A stretch of DNA of 64,000 bases from Alicyclobacillus sp. SP_1 (lineage in GTDB: Bacteria; Bacillota; Bacilli; Alicyclobacillales; Alicyclobacillaceae), in NCBI RefSeq assembly GCF_024706985.1, contig NZ_JAMCCX010000007.1, positions 1 to 64,000 of the forward strand. Direction: 5' to 3'. This document shows, piece after piece, positions 15,822 through 25,226 of this stretch. A program made the translations under genes and the position numbers. Within the stretch, counting starts at the first letter, position 1, and every line of letters starts with the position of its first letter. The notes beneath the pieces were generated by a model. That model saw nothing but the letters and a program-made list of their open reading frames with translations, did no database searches and had not been told where the DNA came from.

Positions 15822-16574
15822 CTAAGCATCTGGAAATAGTTCATAAAATGCGCTATAGCGGTCGTCTTTGTTAGTTGGCCGGGCTTTCTGCGGATACCCA
15901 GATGCATCAGCCTTACCACTTTGTGATTTACTGGATGTCTGCGATTTGTTCGTGGTTCGGAACCGTTCCCGATAGTCGTCAAGTTCCTGCTTTGTACGAA
16001 TGTGATTTTTTTGCCAGTCAAACAACACTCGGTCAATATATTTAAATGCAAATTTGTTTGCATAGACCGCTTCACGGAGAGCTTCGACGATCATCCATTC
16101 TGGAACGCGGTCTTCCTCTAACCACTGACGAATTTGGTCGAGTTCCAAACCGGACAGCGGTCGACCAAATTCTTCTTCGAACAACGTTACAGGGTCTCTC
16201 CGCCAGTCTTGATAGGGAGATTTTCCAGCATCCTTTTGGCGAATTCGCCTCCAGAGCGGACGCAAGTCAAAGTATGTACTATGTGTCCCCTCAGTATCCA
16301 ATCGTTCGCCAATGGACAAAAATCCGCCTTGTACAAGTTGCTCTAAATAGCGCAAGACATCATTAGACGACATTTTGCAGCGCTCTGCCAGGCGAACAGT
16401 CGAGAGATCAGTCGAACCTTCCAATTGTGAAGCAGACAGAATGGAAAGGAGAAGGATAAACGCTTGAGGCTCCATATCCCATTCTCCATAACGCTCTAAG
16501 AGGTCTAACGGAACAGAGACAAACGCTCGGCCAAGAAAGTCGATGTCGTCGGGAGACGGGACGAATGGGCGCAT
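15822..16574 (-). CDS. dnaD: DnaD-family replication initiation protein
   Basis: 250 residues from ATG 16574, which has GAAAGGAG upstream; the longer frame runs back into asnS. There is an N-terminal winged-helix domain (about 10-110, ending VQGGFLSIGERL) and a C-terminal DnaD/DnaB2 domain (FEEEFGRPLSGLELDQIRQWLEEDR, then FKYIDRVLFDWQKNHIRTKQEL). A Ser/Lys-rich tail ends the protein. It loads the replicative helicase together with DnaA/DnaB in Firmicutes. The order asnS-dnaD matches B. subtilis. Confidence 0.92.
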   Translation of the reverse strand: MRPFVPSPDDIDFLGRAFVSVPLDLLERYGEWDMEPQAFILLLSILSASQLEGSTDLSTVRLAERCKMSSNDVLRYLEQLVQGGFLSIGERLDTEGTHSTYFDLRPLWRRIRQKDAGKSPYQDWRRDPVTLFEEEFGRPLSGLELDQIRQWLEEDRVPEWMIVEALREAVYANKFAFKYIDRVLFDWQKNHIRTKQELDDYRERFRTTNKSQTSSKSQSGKADASGYPQKARPTNKDDRYSAFYELFPDA

Positions 16575-16633
16575 AGCAGGTACTCCTTTCTCCACGACAG
16601 TCAGGTTTTGCCGCCGCTCCCCGAAAAGGTCAT

Positions 16634-17929
16634 TCAGGGCGTTAGGCGATAGAGCATACGCGGAAATGCGGATGCTTCGCGCACGTGCTCCAACCCACAT
16701 ATCCAAGCGACCGTTCGCTCCAGTCCGATGCCGAAACCAGAATGCGGAACGCTGCCATATCTTCTTAAGTCGAGATACCATTGATAATCTTCGAGAGGCA
16801 GGTGATGTTCTTCAAATCGTTTCAGCAATAGGTTATAGTCGTGTATACGCTCGCTGCCACCGACAATTTCTCCATATCCTTCGGGAGCCAATAGGTCCGC
16901 ACAGAGAGCAACTTCGGGACGGTCAGGGTCCGGTTGCATATAGAAAGCCTTGATGGCAGTTGGGAATTTTTCAATGAAGACTGGCCGGTCATATGCGGAT
17001 GCAATGGCCGCTTCATGTGGGGCCCCAAAATCTTCACCCCAGGAAATTTCATGCCCGTTTTCCTGAAGCCAAGCGATGGCATCGTCGTACGTCAGTCTGG
17101 GAAACGGTGTCGTTACGGACGTCAATTTAGAGACATCCCGCTCTAACACGTGCAGTTCTGCTGAACAGTTCTCCAGCACGTGCTGAACAATGTGCGATAT
17201 AAACTGCTCCTGCACTTCCAAGTTTTGCGCATGCGTTACATAGGCCATTTCCGGCTCAATCATCCAGAATTCAATCAGGTGTCGGCGCGTCTTAGATTTT
17301 TCCGCACGGAACGTCGGGCCCATAGAGTAAACTTTGCCTAAGGCCATGGCTGCCGCCTCCATGTACATCTGGCCACTTTGGGTGAGGAACGCATCCTCCT
17401 CGAAGTATTTTGTGTGAAACAACTCGGATGTGCCTTCACAGGAGGTTGGCGTGAGTATCGGCGGATCGACCCGAGTAAAACCGTTGTTGGCAAAGAATTC
17501 GGTCATGGCAAGAAGAATTTCCGAACGAATTTTCAATATCGACCGTTGGCGCGGCGTTCTAATCCACAGATGACGATGGTCGAGCAAGAAATCGACACCA
17601 TGCTCTTTCAGAGTGACCGGATAATCCGAAGCATGTCCGACAATTTCCACCGATTCAATAGACATCTCGTAACCACTTTGCGAGCGCGCTTCGGCTCGAA
17701 CTGTACCGGTGACTCGCAGAGAAGATTCTTGTGTCACATTCTGACATGCGGAGAACTGTGCTTCCGGCAACTCTGAGCGCACAGCCACGCATTGTATCCA
17801 ACCAGAACCATCCCGCAATTGTAAAAACACGATTTTTCCACTGGAACGTTTGTTGTACAACCATCCTTCTAGGCAAACAGTTTGTCCCACATAGTCGCCA
17901 ATATGGTCAATGGATGTTTTGGTGGTCAC
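16634..17929 (-). CDS. asnS: Asparagine--tRNA ligase
   Basis: 431 residues, full length. There is an N-terminal OB-fold anticodon-binding domain ([26 protein letters not shown]) and a class II catalytic core. Motif 2 is [21 protein letters not shown], then [18 protein letters not shown], and motif 3 is [15 protein letters not shown]. It charges tRNA-Asn. Upstream lie hairpins at 17961-18008. aspB, which precedes asnS in B. subtilis, is missing here; the FtsH-like pair occupies its place. Confidence 0.96.
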   Translation of the reverse strand: MTTKTSIDHIGDYVGQTVCLEGWLYNKRSSGKIVFLQLRDGSGWIQCVAVRSELPEAQFSACQNVTQESSLRVTGTVRAEARSQSGYEMSIESVEIVGHASDYPVTLKEHGVDFLLDHRHLWIRTPRQRSILKIRSEILLAMTEFFANNGFTRVDPPILTPTSCEGTSELFHTKYFEEDAFLTQSGQMYMEAAAMALGKVYSMGPTFRAEKSKTRRHLIEFWMIEPEMAYVTHAQNLEVQEQFISHIVQHVLENCSAELHVLERDVSKLTSVTTPFPRLTYDDAIAWLQENGHEISWGEDFGAPHEAAIASAYDRPVFIEKFPTAIKAFYMQPDPDRPEVALCADLLAPEGYGEIVGGSERIHDYNLLLKRFEEHHLPLEDYQWYLDLRRYGSVPHSGFGIGLERTVAWICGLEHVREASAFPRMLYRLTP

Positions 17930-17960
17930 GCTTGTGTCCCCGCTTTCGAAAGATATGTAG

Positions 17961-18008
17961 ATACAGTGCTGTCAGGGCATGCACTGTATTGAAGCATAGT
18001 CTACTATG
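17961..18008 (-). promoter_or_regulatory. Two hairpins in the leader of asnS
   Basis: ATACAGTGC (17961-17969) pairs with GCACTGTAT (17981-17989), and CATAGTCTACTATG (17995-18008) is a perfect 14-base palindrome. They start 32 bases upstream of asnS. No T-box signature was found. Function uncertain. Confidence 0.4.
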
Positions 18009-18072
18009 TTTTTCTATCGCCATAAAGTTGACTAAGTTATTCCTTGATATCGATGAAACAGTTTTCCGTCTC

Positions 18073-19623
18073 CTACTGCAACGTCAATTCAGTCGAAGCC
18101 ACATAGGGAACCGATACAACGTCCGAAGATGTTGGACTCGGAACTGATTTTTTCGTTTGCACTTTCGTCAGCCATTCACGAAAAGCACTGCCATCGAGAC
18201 TCTCATCGCGCACAATGTCCGCCGCAAATTCGGCAATGTCTTCTCGATAGGGGCGCAGAATTTCTCTGGTGATGCGCTCTTGCTCCGCTAAAATGAATCG
18301 AACTTCAGTGTCCAGGACGGCTTCGGGAAGATGTTCTTCATCGACAATGCCAATCCTGGAAAGTCCGCAAACGACAATCGTACGCGCTAAGGACGATGCC
18401 TGAACAAAGTCATTTTGGGCGCCAGTCGACCGATTTCCGTAGTGATGTTCTTCTGCCAAGCAACCCCCGAGGGCCACATTGACTTGCTCTTGAAGCTGCT
18501 CCAAAGTGTACAGATATCGGTCAGCCTCGGGAATTTGCCTGACAAATCCGAGAGCGTTTCCGCGCGGAGCAATCGTGATGTGAGAGACGGTACCCGGCCG
18601 CATCAGTTCGCTGACAATGGCATGGCCAAGTTCGTGCACTGCCACCCGCTGCAGCTCGTCATCTGTGGGCCTGCGCCCAGTTCGTTCGCCCATCAAGACT
18701 TTATCCACTGAATCGCGAAACATCTCTTGATTAATCTGCTGTTCGCCAGCGCGCAAAGCGGCAATCGCCGCTTCGTTGACCAACGCTTCAAGTTGTGCTC
18801 CTGAAAAACCAAAGGTCTCTCGAGCGATGTGCTCCAGGCTGACGTCCCGCCGCAATGGCTTACCCGCAGTTTGAATCCGTAAGATGTGTAGTCTGCCCTC
18901 TTTGTCTGGCAAATCCACCTGAATTTGTCGGTCAAAGCGTCCTGGACGCAGTAGAGCAGAGTCTAAGATATCGGCGCGGTTGGTAGCCGCCATAACCAGA
19001 ACTAACGGGGACTGTGTCGTTGACATTCCATCCATTTCTGTTAGTAGTTGATTGAGAGTTTGATCGTACTCTTGATGGCTGTGCTGCCCCCTTCTACCTC
19101 CCACCACGTCAATCTCGTCGATGAAAATAATCGCGCTATCCTTGTTCTCTTTCTTCGCTTGTTGACGAGCCTTGCGAAAGAGCTCACGAACGCGCTGTGC
19201 GCCAACGCCGACGTACATTTCGACAAACTCACTACCGGATGCCGCCAGAAACACAGAATCTGTATACGTGGCAGCAGCTTTTGCCATCAACGTCTTTCCC
19301 GTACCAGGAGGTCCAGTGAGCAAAATTCCCTTTAAAGGTCTGATTCCCAGAGATTTAATCCGATCTCGATAGCGCAGAAAATCAAGAGCTTCTCGGAGTT
19401 CTCTTTTTGCATGCTCCTGCCCACCAATTTGATCAAACGACACCTGATGCCTGACTGGCGCTTCTCGACTGGCGCCTGCTACTGCGGTTCGACGATCCAT
19501 CATCACCCACACACCGACGCACAGTGCTACCAAGAATAGGAGTGGCAAAATATTCACATTCATAAACAAGCCGATGAAAACGACGACGGCGATTCCTACA
19601 CCAATTAGCCATTCTTTGATCAA
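18073..19623 (-). CDS. FtsH-like membrane AAA+ zinc protease lacking the extracytoplasmic domain
   Basis: 516 residues, against about 640 for FtsH. Two membrane helices (about 5-22 and 25-42) are almost adjacent, so the usual 70-residue outside domain is absent. The AAA+ module is complete: GPPGTGKT, pore loop FVEMYVG, IIFIDEID, and LLRPGRFDR with the arginine finger. The M41 protease has HELGHA and the third zinc ligand in TGAQNDF. It should degrade membrane or cytosolic substrates. The start overlaps the stop of the upstream small membrane protein by 4 bases. A paralogue of FtsH rather than FtsH itself. Confidence 0.88.
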   Translation of the reverse strand: MIKEWLIGVGIAVVVFIGLFMNVNILPLLFLVALCVGVWVMMDRRTAVAGASREAPVRHQVSFDQIGGQEHAKRELREALDFLRYRDRIKSLGIRPLKGILLTGPPGTGKTLMAKAAATYTDSVFLAASGSEFVEMYVGVGAQRVRELFRKARQQAKKENKDSAIIFIDEIDVVGGRRGQHSHQEYDQTLNQLLTEMDGMSTTQSPLVLVMAATNRADILDSALLRPGRFDRQIQVDLPDKEGRLHILRIQTAGKPLRRDVSLEHIARETFGFSGAQLEALVNEAAIAALRAGEQQINQEMFRDSVDKVLMGERTGRRPTDDELQRVAVHELGHAIVSELMRPGTVSHITIAPRGNALGFVRQIPEADRYLYTLEQLQEQVNVALGGCLAEEHHYGNRSTGAQNDFVQASSLARTIVVCGLSRIGIVDEEHLPEAVLDTEVRFILAEQERITREILRPYREDIAEFAADIVRDESLDGSAFREWLTKVQTKKSVPSPTSSDVVSVPYVASTELTLQ

Positions 19624-20156
19624 CTTGAAGCCCCTCCCCCGTTCAACTGGTACGACAGGACTTTGTAGAAATAGTGGCTACCATATTGCAATTGAATAAA
19701 GAAGTGATGGGCATCCATCGTGATGCGGGCTGCAACGCCTTGTGAATTTGCGCTTTTTTCGACAGACTGAATCATCTGGGTGTATTGACCATCGCGAATT
19801 CCCTCAAAAATCATTGGCTCCAAGTTGACGTATTCATTGCTCAGGAAGGCATTACTTTTATCTTCCAAAACAATGGATTCGGTTGTTCCAAGTGTTGAAC
19901 GCACTTTCGACTCGATGCTTTCATACGTCGTCTGTAAGTCACCGTTTTCCAATGTATGAAAGGGGCCCAGTTGCACAACCACGCTATTTCCACTGGCTGT
20001 GTTCAAGGCAATATGACTGACACCGGGAATGTCCCGGAGTTCTGACTCCAAGGGTCCAAACAACTTATAATGCTGATACGCTTGCCAAAAGCCGAATAAA
20101 ACGGCCAGCGAAATCAACGCTATGACCAGTACAGGCACGAGGCGAACTCTGGACAA
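19620..20156 (-). CDS. Single-pass membrane protein, co-translated with the FtsH-like protease
   Basis: 178 residues; family not recognised. One N-terminal helix (LVPVLVIALISLAVLFGFW) anchors an outside domain of about 145 residues with mixed alpha-beta pattern and no cysteines. The gene ends in a 4-base overlap (ATGA) with the protease gene, so the two should be made in fixed ratio. Inference: it may supply the outside sensing domain or adaptor that the protease lacks, as HflKC does for FtsH in E. coli. Confidence 0.7.
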   Translation of the reverse strand: MSRVRLVPVLVIALISLAVLFGFWQAYQHYKLFGPLESELRDIPGVSHIALNTASGNSVVVQLGPFHTLENGDLQTTYESIESKVRSTLGTTESIVLEDKSNAFLSNEYVNLEPMIFEGIRDGQYTQMIQSVEKSANSQGVAARITMDAHHFFIQLQYGSHYFYKVLSYQLNGGGASS

Positions 20157-20203
20157 CTTCTCACCCCTCCACTCTCGATGTTTCTGTACCTCAGTATATC
20201 ACT

Positions 20204-20728
20204 CTAGAGTTTCTGACGGTGGAGTACATATTGGCAAATGAGGCGTCCCGTGGTTGCTTGAAAATAGAGGTAAACAGGGCGATGGTCCTCTGTTCCAAAG
20301 ACCTCATAGACAGGTCCCGCATGAGTATTCATACGTGTTGCAGTCGAAGTTGAAAGCCATCCAAAATGAACGGATGTCAACTTCACAGAGCGCATTGTTG
20401 CCATATGGCGAATGAGCGAGGTTGAAACTAAAGTCGATGTGGGGACTGCGTGTATTGTCCGCGATGAATCTGACATGATGGCGTACCATGAACGTCCAAA
20501 AACGTCGAAACCTCGAAACACATGTTCTACTCCTGATGCTGTAAAGACGGACTCGCTCTCGATATGATTGAGAGGGGAATGATTGAGCACATACTGTGCA
20601 TCAGTCGCTTCTATGTCCCACTCTGATTTTAAATTGTTCCAAAATACGATAAAAAATGTAAAAGCTATGGCTAGCAAAAAGACAGCCATGCAAGCACCAA
20701 GGACAGTTAGCATGCGAAGTCGACTCAT
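20204..20728 (-). CDS. tseB: DUF5590 protein, TseB/YpmB-like
   Basis: 174 residues with an N-terminal membrane helix (MLTVLGACMAVFLLAIAFTFFIVFW) and two PepSY-like segments (VFTASGVEHVFRGFDVFGRSWYAI, then GPVYEVFGTEDHRPVYLYFQATTG). In B. subtilis YpmB/TseB affects class A PBP-dependent elongation and tetracycline sensitivity. Position fits: ypmA-ypmB precede asnS there as well. It overlaps ypmA by 4 bases. Confidence 0.85.
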   Translation of the reverse strand: MSRLRMLTVLGACMAVFLLAIAFTFFIVFWNNLKSEWDIEATDAQYVLNHSPLNHIESESVFTASGVEHVFRGFDVFGRSWYAIMSDSSRTIHAVPTSTLVSTSLIRHMATMRSVKLTSVHFGWLSTSTATRMNTHAGPVYEVFGTEDHRPVYLYFQATTGRLICQYVLHRQKL

Positions 20729-20913
20729 AGCACCGACGATGAGCGGTACAAAGTGACGGTCATCTTACCTTCTGCCGCTCCAGCCTTGGATAGTCCAAAC
20801 ACGACATCTTTGTCTCGCAAGTTTCGATTGAGAAAATCCACCAGTAAGTACAAGTCCTCGGTCGCCGTGCATTCTTGCGTAGCAATAATTTGTAGGTGAG
20901 TATCCATCATCAT
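20725..20913 (-). CDS. ypmA: YpmA-family small protein (DUF4264)
   Basis: 62 residues: a beta-alpha-beta pattern with TEDLYLLVDFLNRNLRDKDVVFGLS and a C-terminal VTLYRSSSVL strand, matching YpmA of Bacillus in length and order. Function unknown. First gene of a pair with tseB; three consecutive Met codons make the start slightly uncertain. Confidence 0.8.
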   Translation of the reverse strand: MMMDTHLQIIATQECTATEDLYLLVDFLNRNLRDKDVVFGLSKAGAAEGKMTVTLYRSSSVL

Positions 20914-21018
20914 CGGCCTTTCTAAGTGTCAAAACTCATCTTTTTTCAGACCATCTTACCTGTTTTCAGTCTGTCGGAACTTATGGCGTTTTTTCTTCTA
21001 CAGTCTGTTCAACCTGCG

Positions 21019-21774
21019 TCACGCATCCGAGCTTTCTAAACTTCTTGTCAATCGTGTAAACCAGTCAGAGTGAGTGAATTGATATCGCATCGGAGTGACC
21101 GAGATATATCCATCTCGTACCGCAAGTACGTCTTTTCTGTCTCCAAAAGTTTCTTCTACTTCTTCTCCAGTATACCGATAATACGTGCGTCCGGCATCAT
21201 CTTCCTTTTGTACAAATGAATCTCGATATGACCGTGCACCGAGTTCTGTGATGAAAAATTCGCTTCCTCTACTTTCCTCCGAAGGTATATTGATATTGAG
21301 AAATGAATCTCTGGGAAAACCTTCTTTGGCGAGCGTGTTGAGTACCGGTAGAACTCTTTCCGCTGCGGACGAAAAGTCGTAGGGTGGACCACATAGAGAC
21401 AGCGCGATGGAGGGAACACCTTGCAGTGCAGCCTCACCTGCTGCAGCAACGGTTCCCGAGTAGAGGACATCTGCAGCCAAATTGGCTCCCTCGTTGATTC
21501 CTGACAGCATTAAGTCGAAGGGTGCGAGGTGCACACAAGCCCACTTCACACAATCGACCGGAGTTCCGGATATTTGAAAAGCTCGCACACCAGGAATAAA
21601 CAAATTCACTTCCTCTGCATAGAGTCGGGAGCGAATGGAAATGGAGTGACTGGAGGCGCTCTTTTGTCTGTCTGGTGCCACCACCAAAACTTCTCCCATT
21701 GTGACTGCTATTTCTGCCAAGGCAGCCAGTCCCGCTCCGTCTATTCCGTCGTCATTGCTAATGAGAATTCGCAT
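21019..21774 (-). CDS. surE: 5'/3'-nucleotidase SurE
   Basis: 251 residues. N-terminal metal site ILISNDDGIDGAGL, VVAPDRQKSASSHSIS, SGTPVDCVKWA and LMLSGINEGANLAADVLYSGTVAAAGEA cover the SurE signature. It dephosphorylates nucleoside monophosphates in the cytoplasm. It follows mtaD on the same strand after 174 bases. Confidence 0.95.
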   Translation of the reverse strand: MRILISNDDGIDGAGLAALAEIAVTMGEVLVVAPDRQKSASSHSISIRSRLYAEEVNLFIPGVRAFQISGTPVDCVKWACVHLAPFDLMLSGINEGANLAADVLYSGTVAAAGEAALQGVPSIALSLCGPPYDFSSAAERVLPVLNTLAKEGFPRDSFLNINIPSEESRGSEFFITELGARSYRDSFVQKEDDAGRTYYRYTGEEVEETFGDRKDVLAVRDGYISVTPMRYQFTHSDWFTRLTRSLESSDA

Positions 21775-21948
21775 CGGACTCTCCTTTTCTCCTTGGCAAC
21801 AGGGGCAAGTTCAGTTCTCTATTCCCCGTTTCTCTGTTTACCCACCCATACTAACGCCTTCTCATGAAACTGGCAATCCTTAAGAAATCGCTGATAAAGG
21901 TGCACAGACCAGGGAAAAACTTGGCGCAGGACGAATCGCACCATGGGC

Positions 21949-23268
21949 TCACGCTTCGTTTTGATTGAGTGAGACACCAAAAGATGCAGCGATGCGGCGA
22001 GCGTCGTAGAGCACCCGCTCGTGGTCGAATCGAGTTGGCACTCCTCCCGAGAGAACATGCTCGCCGGCGATAAAGACATCCGTAACGTCATCGGATCCGC
22101 AGGCGTACACAAGGTTCGATATCAGGTCAAACCGCGGGGTCATGTGCGGGCTGTCTAAATTGACAAGGATAAAGTCTGCCTCCCTGCCTATGTTTAGGGT
22201 ACCCGCACCACTTTCTCGAAAACAGGAAAGCGCACTTCCTTCGGTTGCCAGATATAGGGCTTTCGCCGCCGGGATGGCGGTAGCATCTTCCAAGACTCCC
22301 TTGTGTAGAGTGGATGCTAACCGAAGTTCTTCAAACATGTCGAGATTGTTGTTGCTTGCGGCTCCGTCGGTTCCGAGTCCGACGCAAATATTTTTGGACA
22401 GGAGCGCTTGCAATGGAGCGATGCCCGAGCCTAGTTTGAGATTACTTTGTGGGTTGTGCGCCACATGAACATTGTTCGCAGCTAAGATTTCTATGTCTTG
22501 TTCGTCGACGTGGACGCAGTGTGCAGCCAATGTCGGCACGTCAAATACGCCGCAGTCTGCTGCATGCAGAATTGGAGACTTTCCGAATTCAGCATAAGAA
22601 TTTTCAACTTCCACACGCGTTTCAGAGAGATGAATCTGCAAAGGGACGGACAGTTCGTCAGCCAAGCCAGCCAAGCGATGCAAGTAGTCTGGGGGACAGG
22701 TGTAAGGCGCGTGGGGTCCGACTGAAGTGCGAATCCGACCGTTGTTGCCACCCTCCCAGGCCTTGACCAGTTCCGTGGTTCGTTCTAGCCCGCGCAGTCG
22801 ACTCTGTTCATCGAAGCCTACGGCTCCAGAGGAAAGCAAGGCTCTCATGCCAGCTTCTGATACAGCCTTGGCCGCGCTCTCCATGAACATGTACATGTCT
22901 GTATAGAAAGTGGTACCGGATCGCAACATTTCCCAACAGGCTAACAGTGTTCCAGTATACACCGCTTCTGCGCCTAGCTTGGCCTCAAGTGGGAAGATTC
23001 GCTCGTTGAGCCAATTCATGAGCGGCATGTCGTCGCCTGCACCGCGCAGAAGAGTCATAGCGGCGTGGCCGTGCGCATTGACCAAACCGGGCATCGCTAG
23101 TGACCGGGGCTTCGCCAGTCGCTTAACCGGCGGACCTGAATGGTCCTGATAGACGCCTTTTCCAACCTCTACAATGCGCCCTTCTTCCCACGCTAAGTAT
23201 GCGGGTCCATTGTAGACGTGCATAGAATCGAGTACGAGCGCGCCTACTTCAATAACGGTTCTTTCCAA
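21949..23268 (-). CDS. mtaD: 5-methylthioadenosine/S-adenosylhomocysteine deaminase-type amidohydrolase
   Basis: About 439 residues from TTG 23268, which lies 7 bases after AGGGAGGA; a start at 23289 is possible. Metal-dependent amidohydrolase: MPGLVNAHGHAAMTLLRG, HAPYTCPP, LQIHLSETRVEVENS, LAAHCVHVD, VAHNPQSNLKLGSG and the metal Asp in GLGTDGAASNN. It deaminates MTA or SAH to the inosyl compound. Next to mtnA and mtnP, so it belongs to a methylthioadenosine-handling group. Confidence 0.88.
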   Translation of the reverse strand: MERTVIEVGALVLDSMHVYNGPAYLAWEEGRIVEVGKGVYQDHSGPPVKRLAKPRSLAMPGLVNAHGHAAMTLLRGAGDDMPLMNWLNERIFPLEAKLGAEAVYTGTLLACWEMLRSGTTFYTDMYMFMESAAKAVSEAGMRALLSSGAVGFDEQSRLRGLERTTELVKAWEGGNNGRIRTSVGPHAPYTCPPDYLHRLAGLADELSVPLQIHLSETRVEVENSYAEFGKSPILHAADCGVFDVPTLAAHCVHVDEQDIEILAANNVHVAHNPQSNLKLGSGIAPLQALLSKNICVGLGTDGAASNNNLDMFEELRLASTLHKGVLEDATAIPAAKALYLATEGSALSCFRESGAGTLNIGREADFILVNLDSPHMTPRFDLISNLVYACGSDDVTDVFIAGEHVLSGGVPTRFDHERVLYDARRIAASFGVSLNQNEA

Positions 23269-23342
23269 ATGCAAGTCCTCCCTGTACAAGTCGTATTATC
23301 TATATATCGATCGCGCTATTAACTCACAGCACGATCTCTGAT

Positions 23343-24398
23343 TCACGCCTGTTGAGCGTTCAGGTGTCGTGCAACTGTTTCCGTATTGGGGCTGTCGATC
23401 ATACCGACCTCCGTGACAATGCCAGTGATGAGATGGGCTGGCGTGATGTCAAAAGCCGGATTCCACACTGGCGCATTGGCTGGTGCAATCTTCTGTCCAA
23501 ACACTTCCCTCACTTCGTCCGCCGACCGCTCTTCAATCGGGATGTCTTGCCCACTTTTTGCCTCTAGGTCGAACGTAGACAGCGGCGCCGCAACATAAAA
23601 CGGGACGTGATGAGCAGCAGCGAGTACGGCCAGTCCATACGTGCCAATCTTGTTGGCGGTGTCTCCGTTTGCAGCAATGCGGTCCGCTCCGACGACAACG
23701 CCGTCGACTCGTTTCGTGGCCATCAACCATGCAGCCATATTGTCAGCAATGAGAGTATAAGGAATTCCCTCCGCCTCCAATTCGAACGCCGTAAGGCGCG
23801 CTCCCTGGAGATACGGCCGCGTCTCATCGACGAAAACCTGGGCTAACCTTCCGTTCGCGTGCAGTGCTCGGATGACACCAAGCGCAGTTCCGTACGATAC
23901 CGTTGCCAAGGAACCCGTGTTACAGTGAGTCAAGATGTGGACACTCTCCAGAACGGATTGGAAAGCAGCTTGCCCGTGGGTTCCGATGGCTTGGTTCGTT
24001 GCCATGTCCTCTCTTGCCATGGCGTGCGCTTCTTGTAACAATGCGTCTACTATGAGGTTCGGTGACTCGTTCGCATGCACGTCCAGGCACTGTTGCATTC
24101 TCCGCATGGCATAGCGCAAATTGACCGCGGTGGGCCGAGTCTGCATGAGTTCCGAGACGGCAACAGTCACGGCCGTATGGATATCGCCCCCATTGCTGAG
24201 TGCCGCCTTTGCTGACAATACGACGCCGTAAGCAGCCGAAACGGCAATGGCAGGTGCACCGCGGACGGTCATGTTGAGAATAGCTTCGGCCACGTCACGA
24301 CTCGTTCGGCAGGTGATATAAGAGGTATTGTGGGGCAAGGTTCGCTGGTCTAAAAGCGTCAATTGATTTTGTTCAAATTCTATAGCAGAAAGTGTCAT
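23343..24398 (-). CDS. mtnA: S-methyl-5-thioribose-1-phosphate isomerase
   Basis: 351 residues, usual length. RGAPAIAVSAAYG, the catalytic Cys in THCNTGSLATVSYGTALG, DETRPYLQGARLTAFEL and the catalytic Asp in VVGADRIAANGDTANKIGTY. It converts methylthioribose-1-phosphate to methylthioribulose-1-phosphate. AGGAGG lies before ATG 24398. It directly follows mtnP (10 bases), the enzyme that makes its substrate. Confidence 0.95.
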   Translation of the reverse strand: MTLSAIEFEQNQLTLLDQRTLPHNTSYITCRTSRDVAEAILNMTVRGAPAIAVSAAYGVVLSAKAALSNGGDIHTAVTVAVSELMQTRPTAVNLRYAMRRMQQCLDVHANESPNLIVDALLQEAHAMAREDMATNQAIGTHGQAAFQSVLESVHILTHCNTGSLATVSYGTALGVIRALHANGRLAQVFVDETRPYLQGARLTAFELEAEGIPYTLIADNMAAWLMATKRVDGVVVGADRIAANGDTANKIGTYGLAVLAAAHHVPFYVAAPLSTFDLEAKSGQDIPIEERSADEVREVFGQKIAPANAPVWNPAFDITPAHLITGIVTEVGMIDSPNTETVARHLNAQQA

Positions 24399-24407
24399 AT
24401 GGGCCTC

Positions 24408-25226
24408 CTAGCTAGAACTGGCTGCGTCATGAAGGGAGACATCATGCACAATGTGGTCACGACAGTGACACGCGTTGTCGCCTATGGTATCTTCGTCAAT
24501 CCACTTGGCCAAGATGTCCCTAATAGAGTTAATATTTTCTGACATAGTGTCCACGACCTCTTTATGTGTAAGGGGGGCTCCCGATATACCCGCGGCAAAA
24601 TTAGTCACAATACAAATCGTCGCGTAGCACATGCCGAGTTCCCGCGCAAGAACGACTTCGGGAACGCTCGTCATACCCACCACAGAGGCCCCTAAACCGG
24701 AATAAAAGCGGATTTCTGCGGCTGTTTCAAATCGTGGACCTTCGGTACAGACATAGGTCCCATGAGGATGAATGGAATGGCCGAGTTCGGCTGCGGCCTT
24801 GCTGATGCGCGCGCGTACCCCGGGGCAGTATGGGTCGGTCATGTCTGCATGAGTCACGGCCCCAGGACCGGTGAAAGTGGCAGGACGGCTCTTTGTGAAA
24901 TCTAGGAAATCGTCAGCCAAGAGCAGGCTACCCGGCGTCAAATCTGGCCGCAGCGAACCGACAGCTGCTGTTGCACATAGGGTCTGCACCCCGATGGTGT
25001 GCAGTGCATAGATATTCGCTCGATAGTTGACCAAGTGTGGCGGAACCTGATGTCCGGTACCATGCCGAGCCAGGAATGCTACGCGCTTGCCTCCATACGT
25101 GCCAATCGTCGCAGTTGCATTACCATAAGGAGTTTCTATGGTGCAGTCGATTGCGTCTACGAAAAAGCGCGGATCGTAAACCCCGGTACCCCCAATAATC
25201 GCGTAGTCGGCTTTGATATCTACCAT
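24408..25226 (-). CDS. mtnP: S-methyl-5'-thioadenosine phosphorylase
   Basis: 272 residues. YAIIGGTGVYDP, TPYGNATATIG, FLARHGTGHQVPPHLVNYRANI, then GPRFETAAEIRFY and VGMTSVPEVVLARELGMCYATICIVTNFAAG, all typical of MTA phosphorylase. It cleaves MTA to adenine and methylthioribose-1-phosphate. It overlaps rex by 7 bases. No mtnK is needed with this route. Confidence 0.93.
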   Translation of the reverse strand: MVDIKADYAIIGGTGVYDPRFFVDAIDCTIETPYGNATATIGTYGGKRVAFLARHGTGHQVPPHLVNYRANIYALHTIGVQTLCATAAVGSLRPDLTPGSLLLADDFLDFTKSRPATFTGPGAVTHADMTDPYCPGVRARISKAAAELGHSIHPHGTYVCTEGPRFETAAEIRFYSGLGASVVGMTSVPEVVLARELGMCYATICIVTNFAAGISGAPLTHKEVVDTMSENINSIRDILAKWIDEDTIGDNACHCRDHIVHDVSLHDAASSS

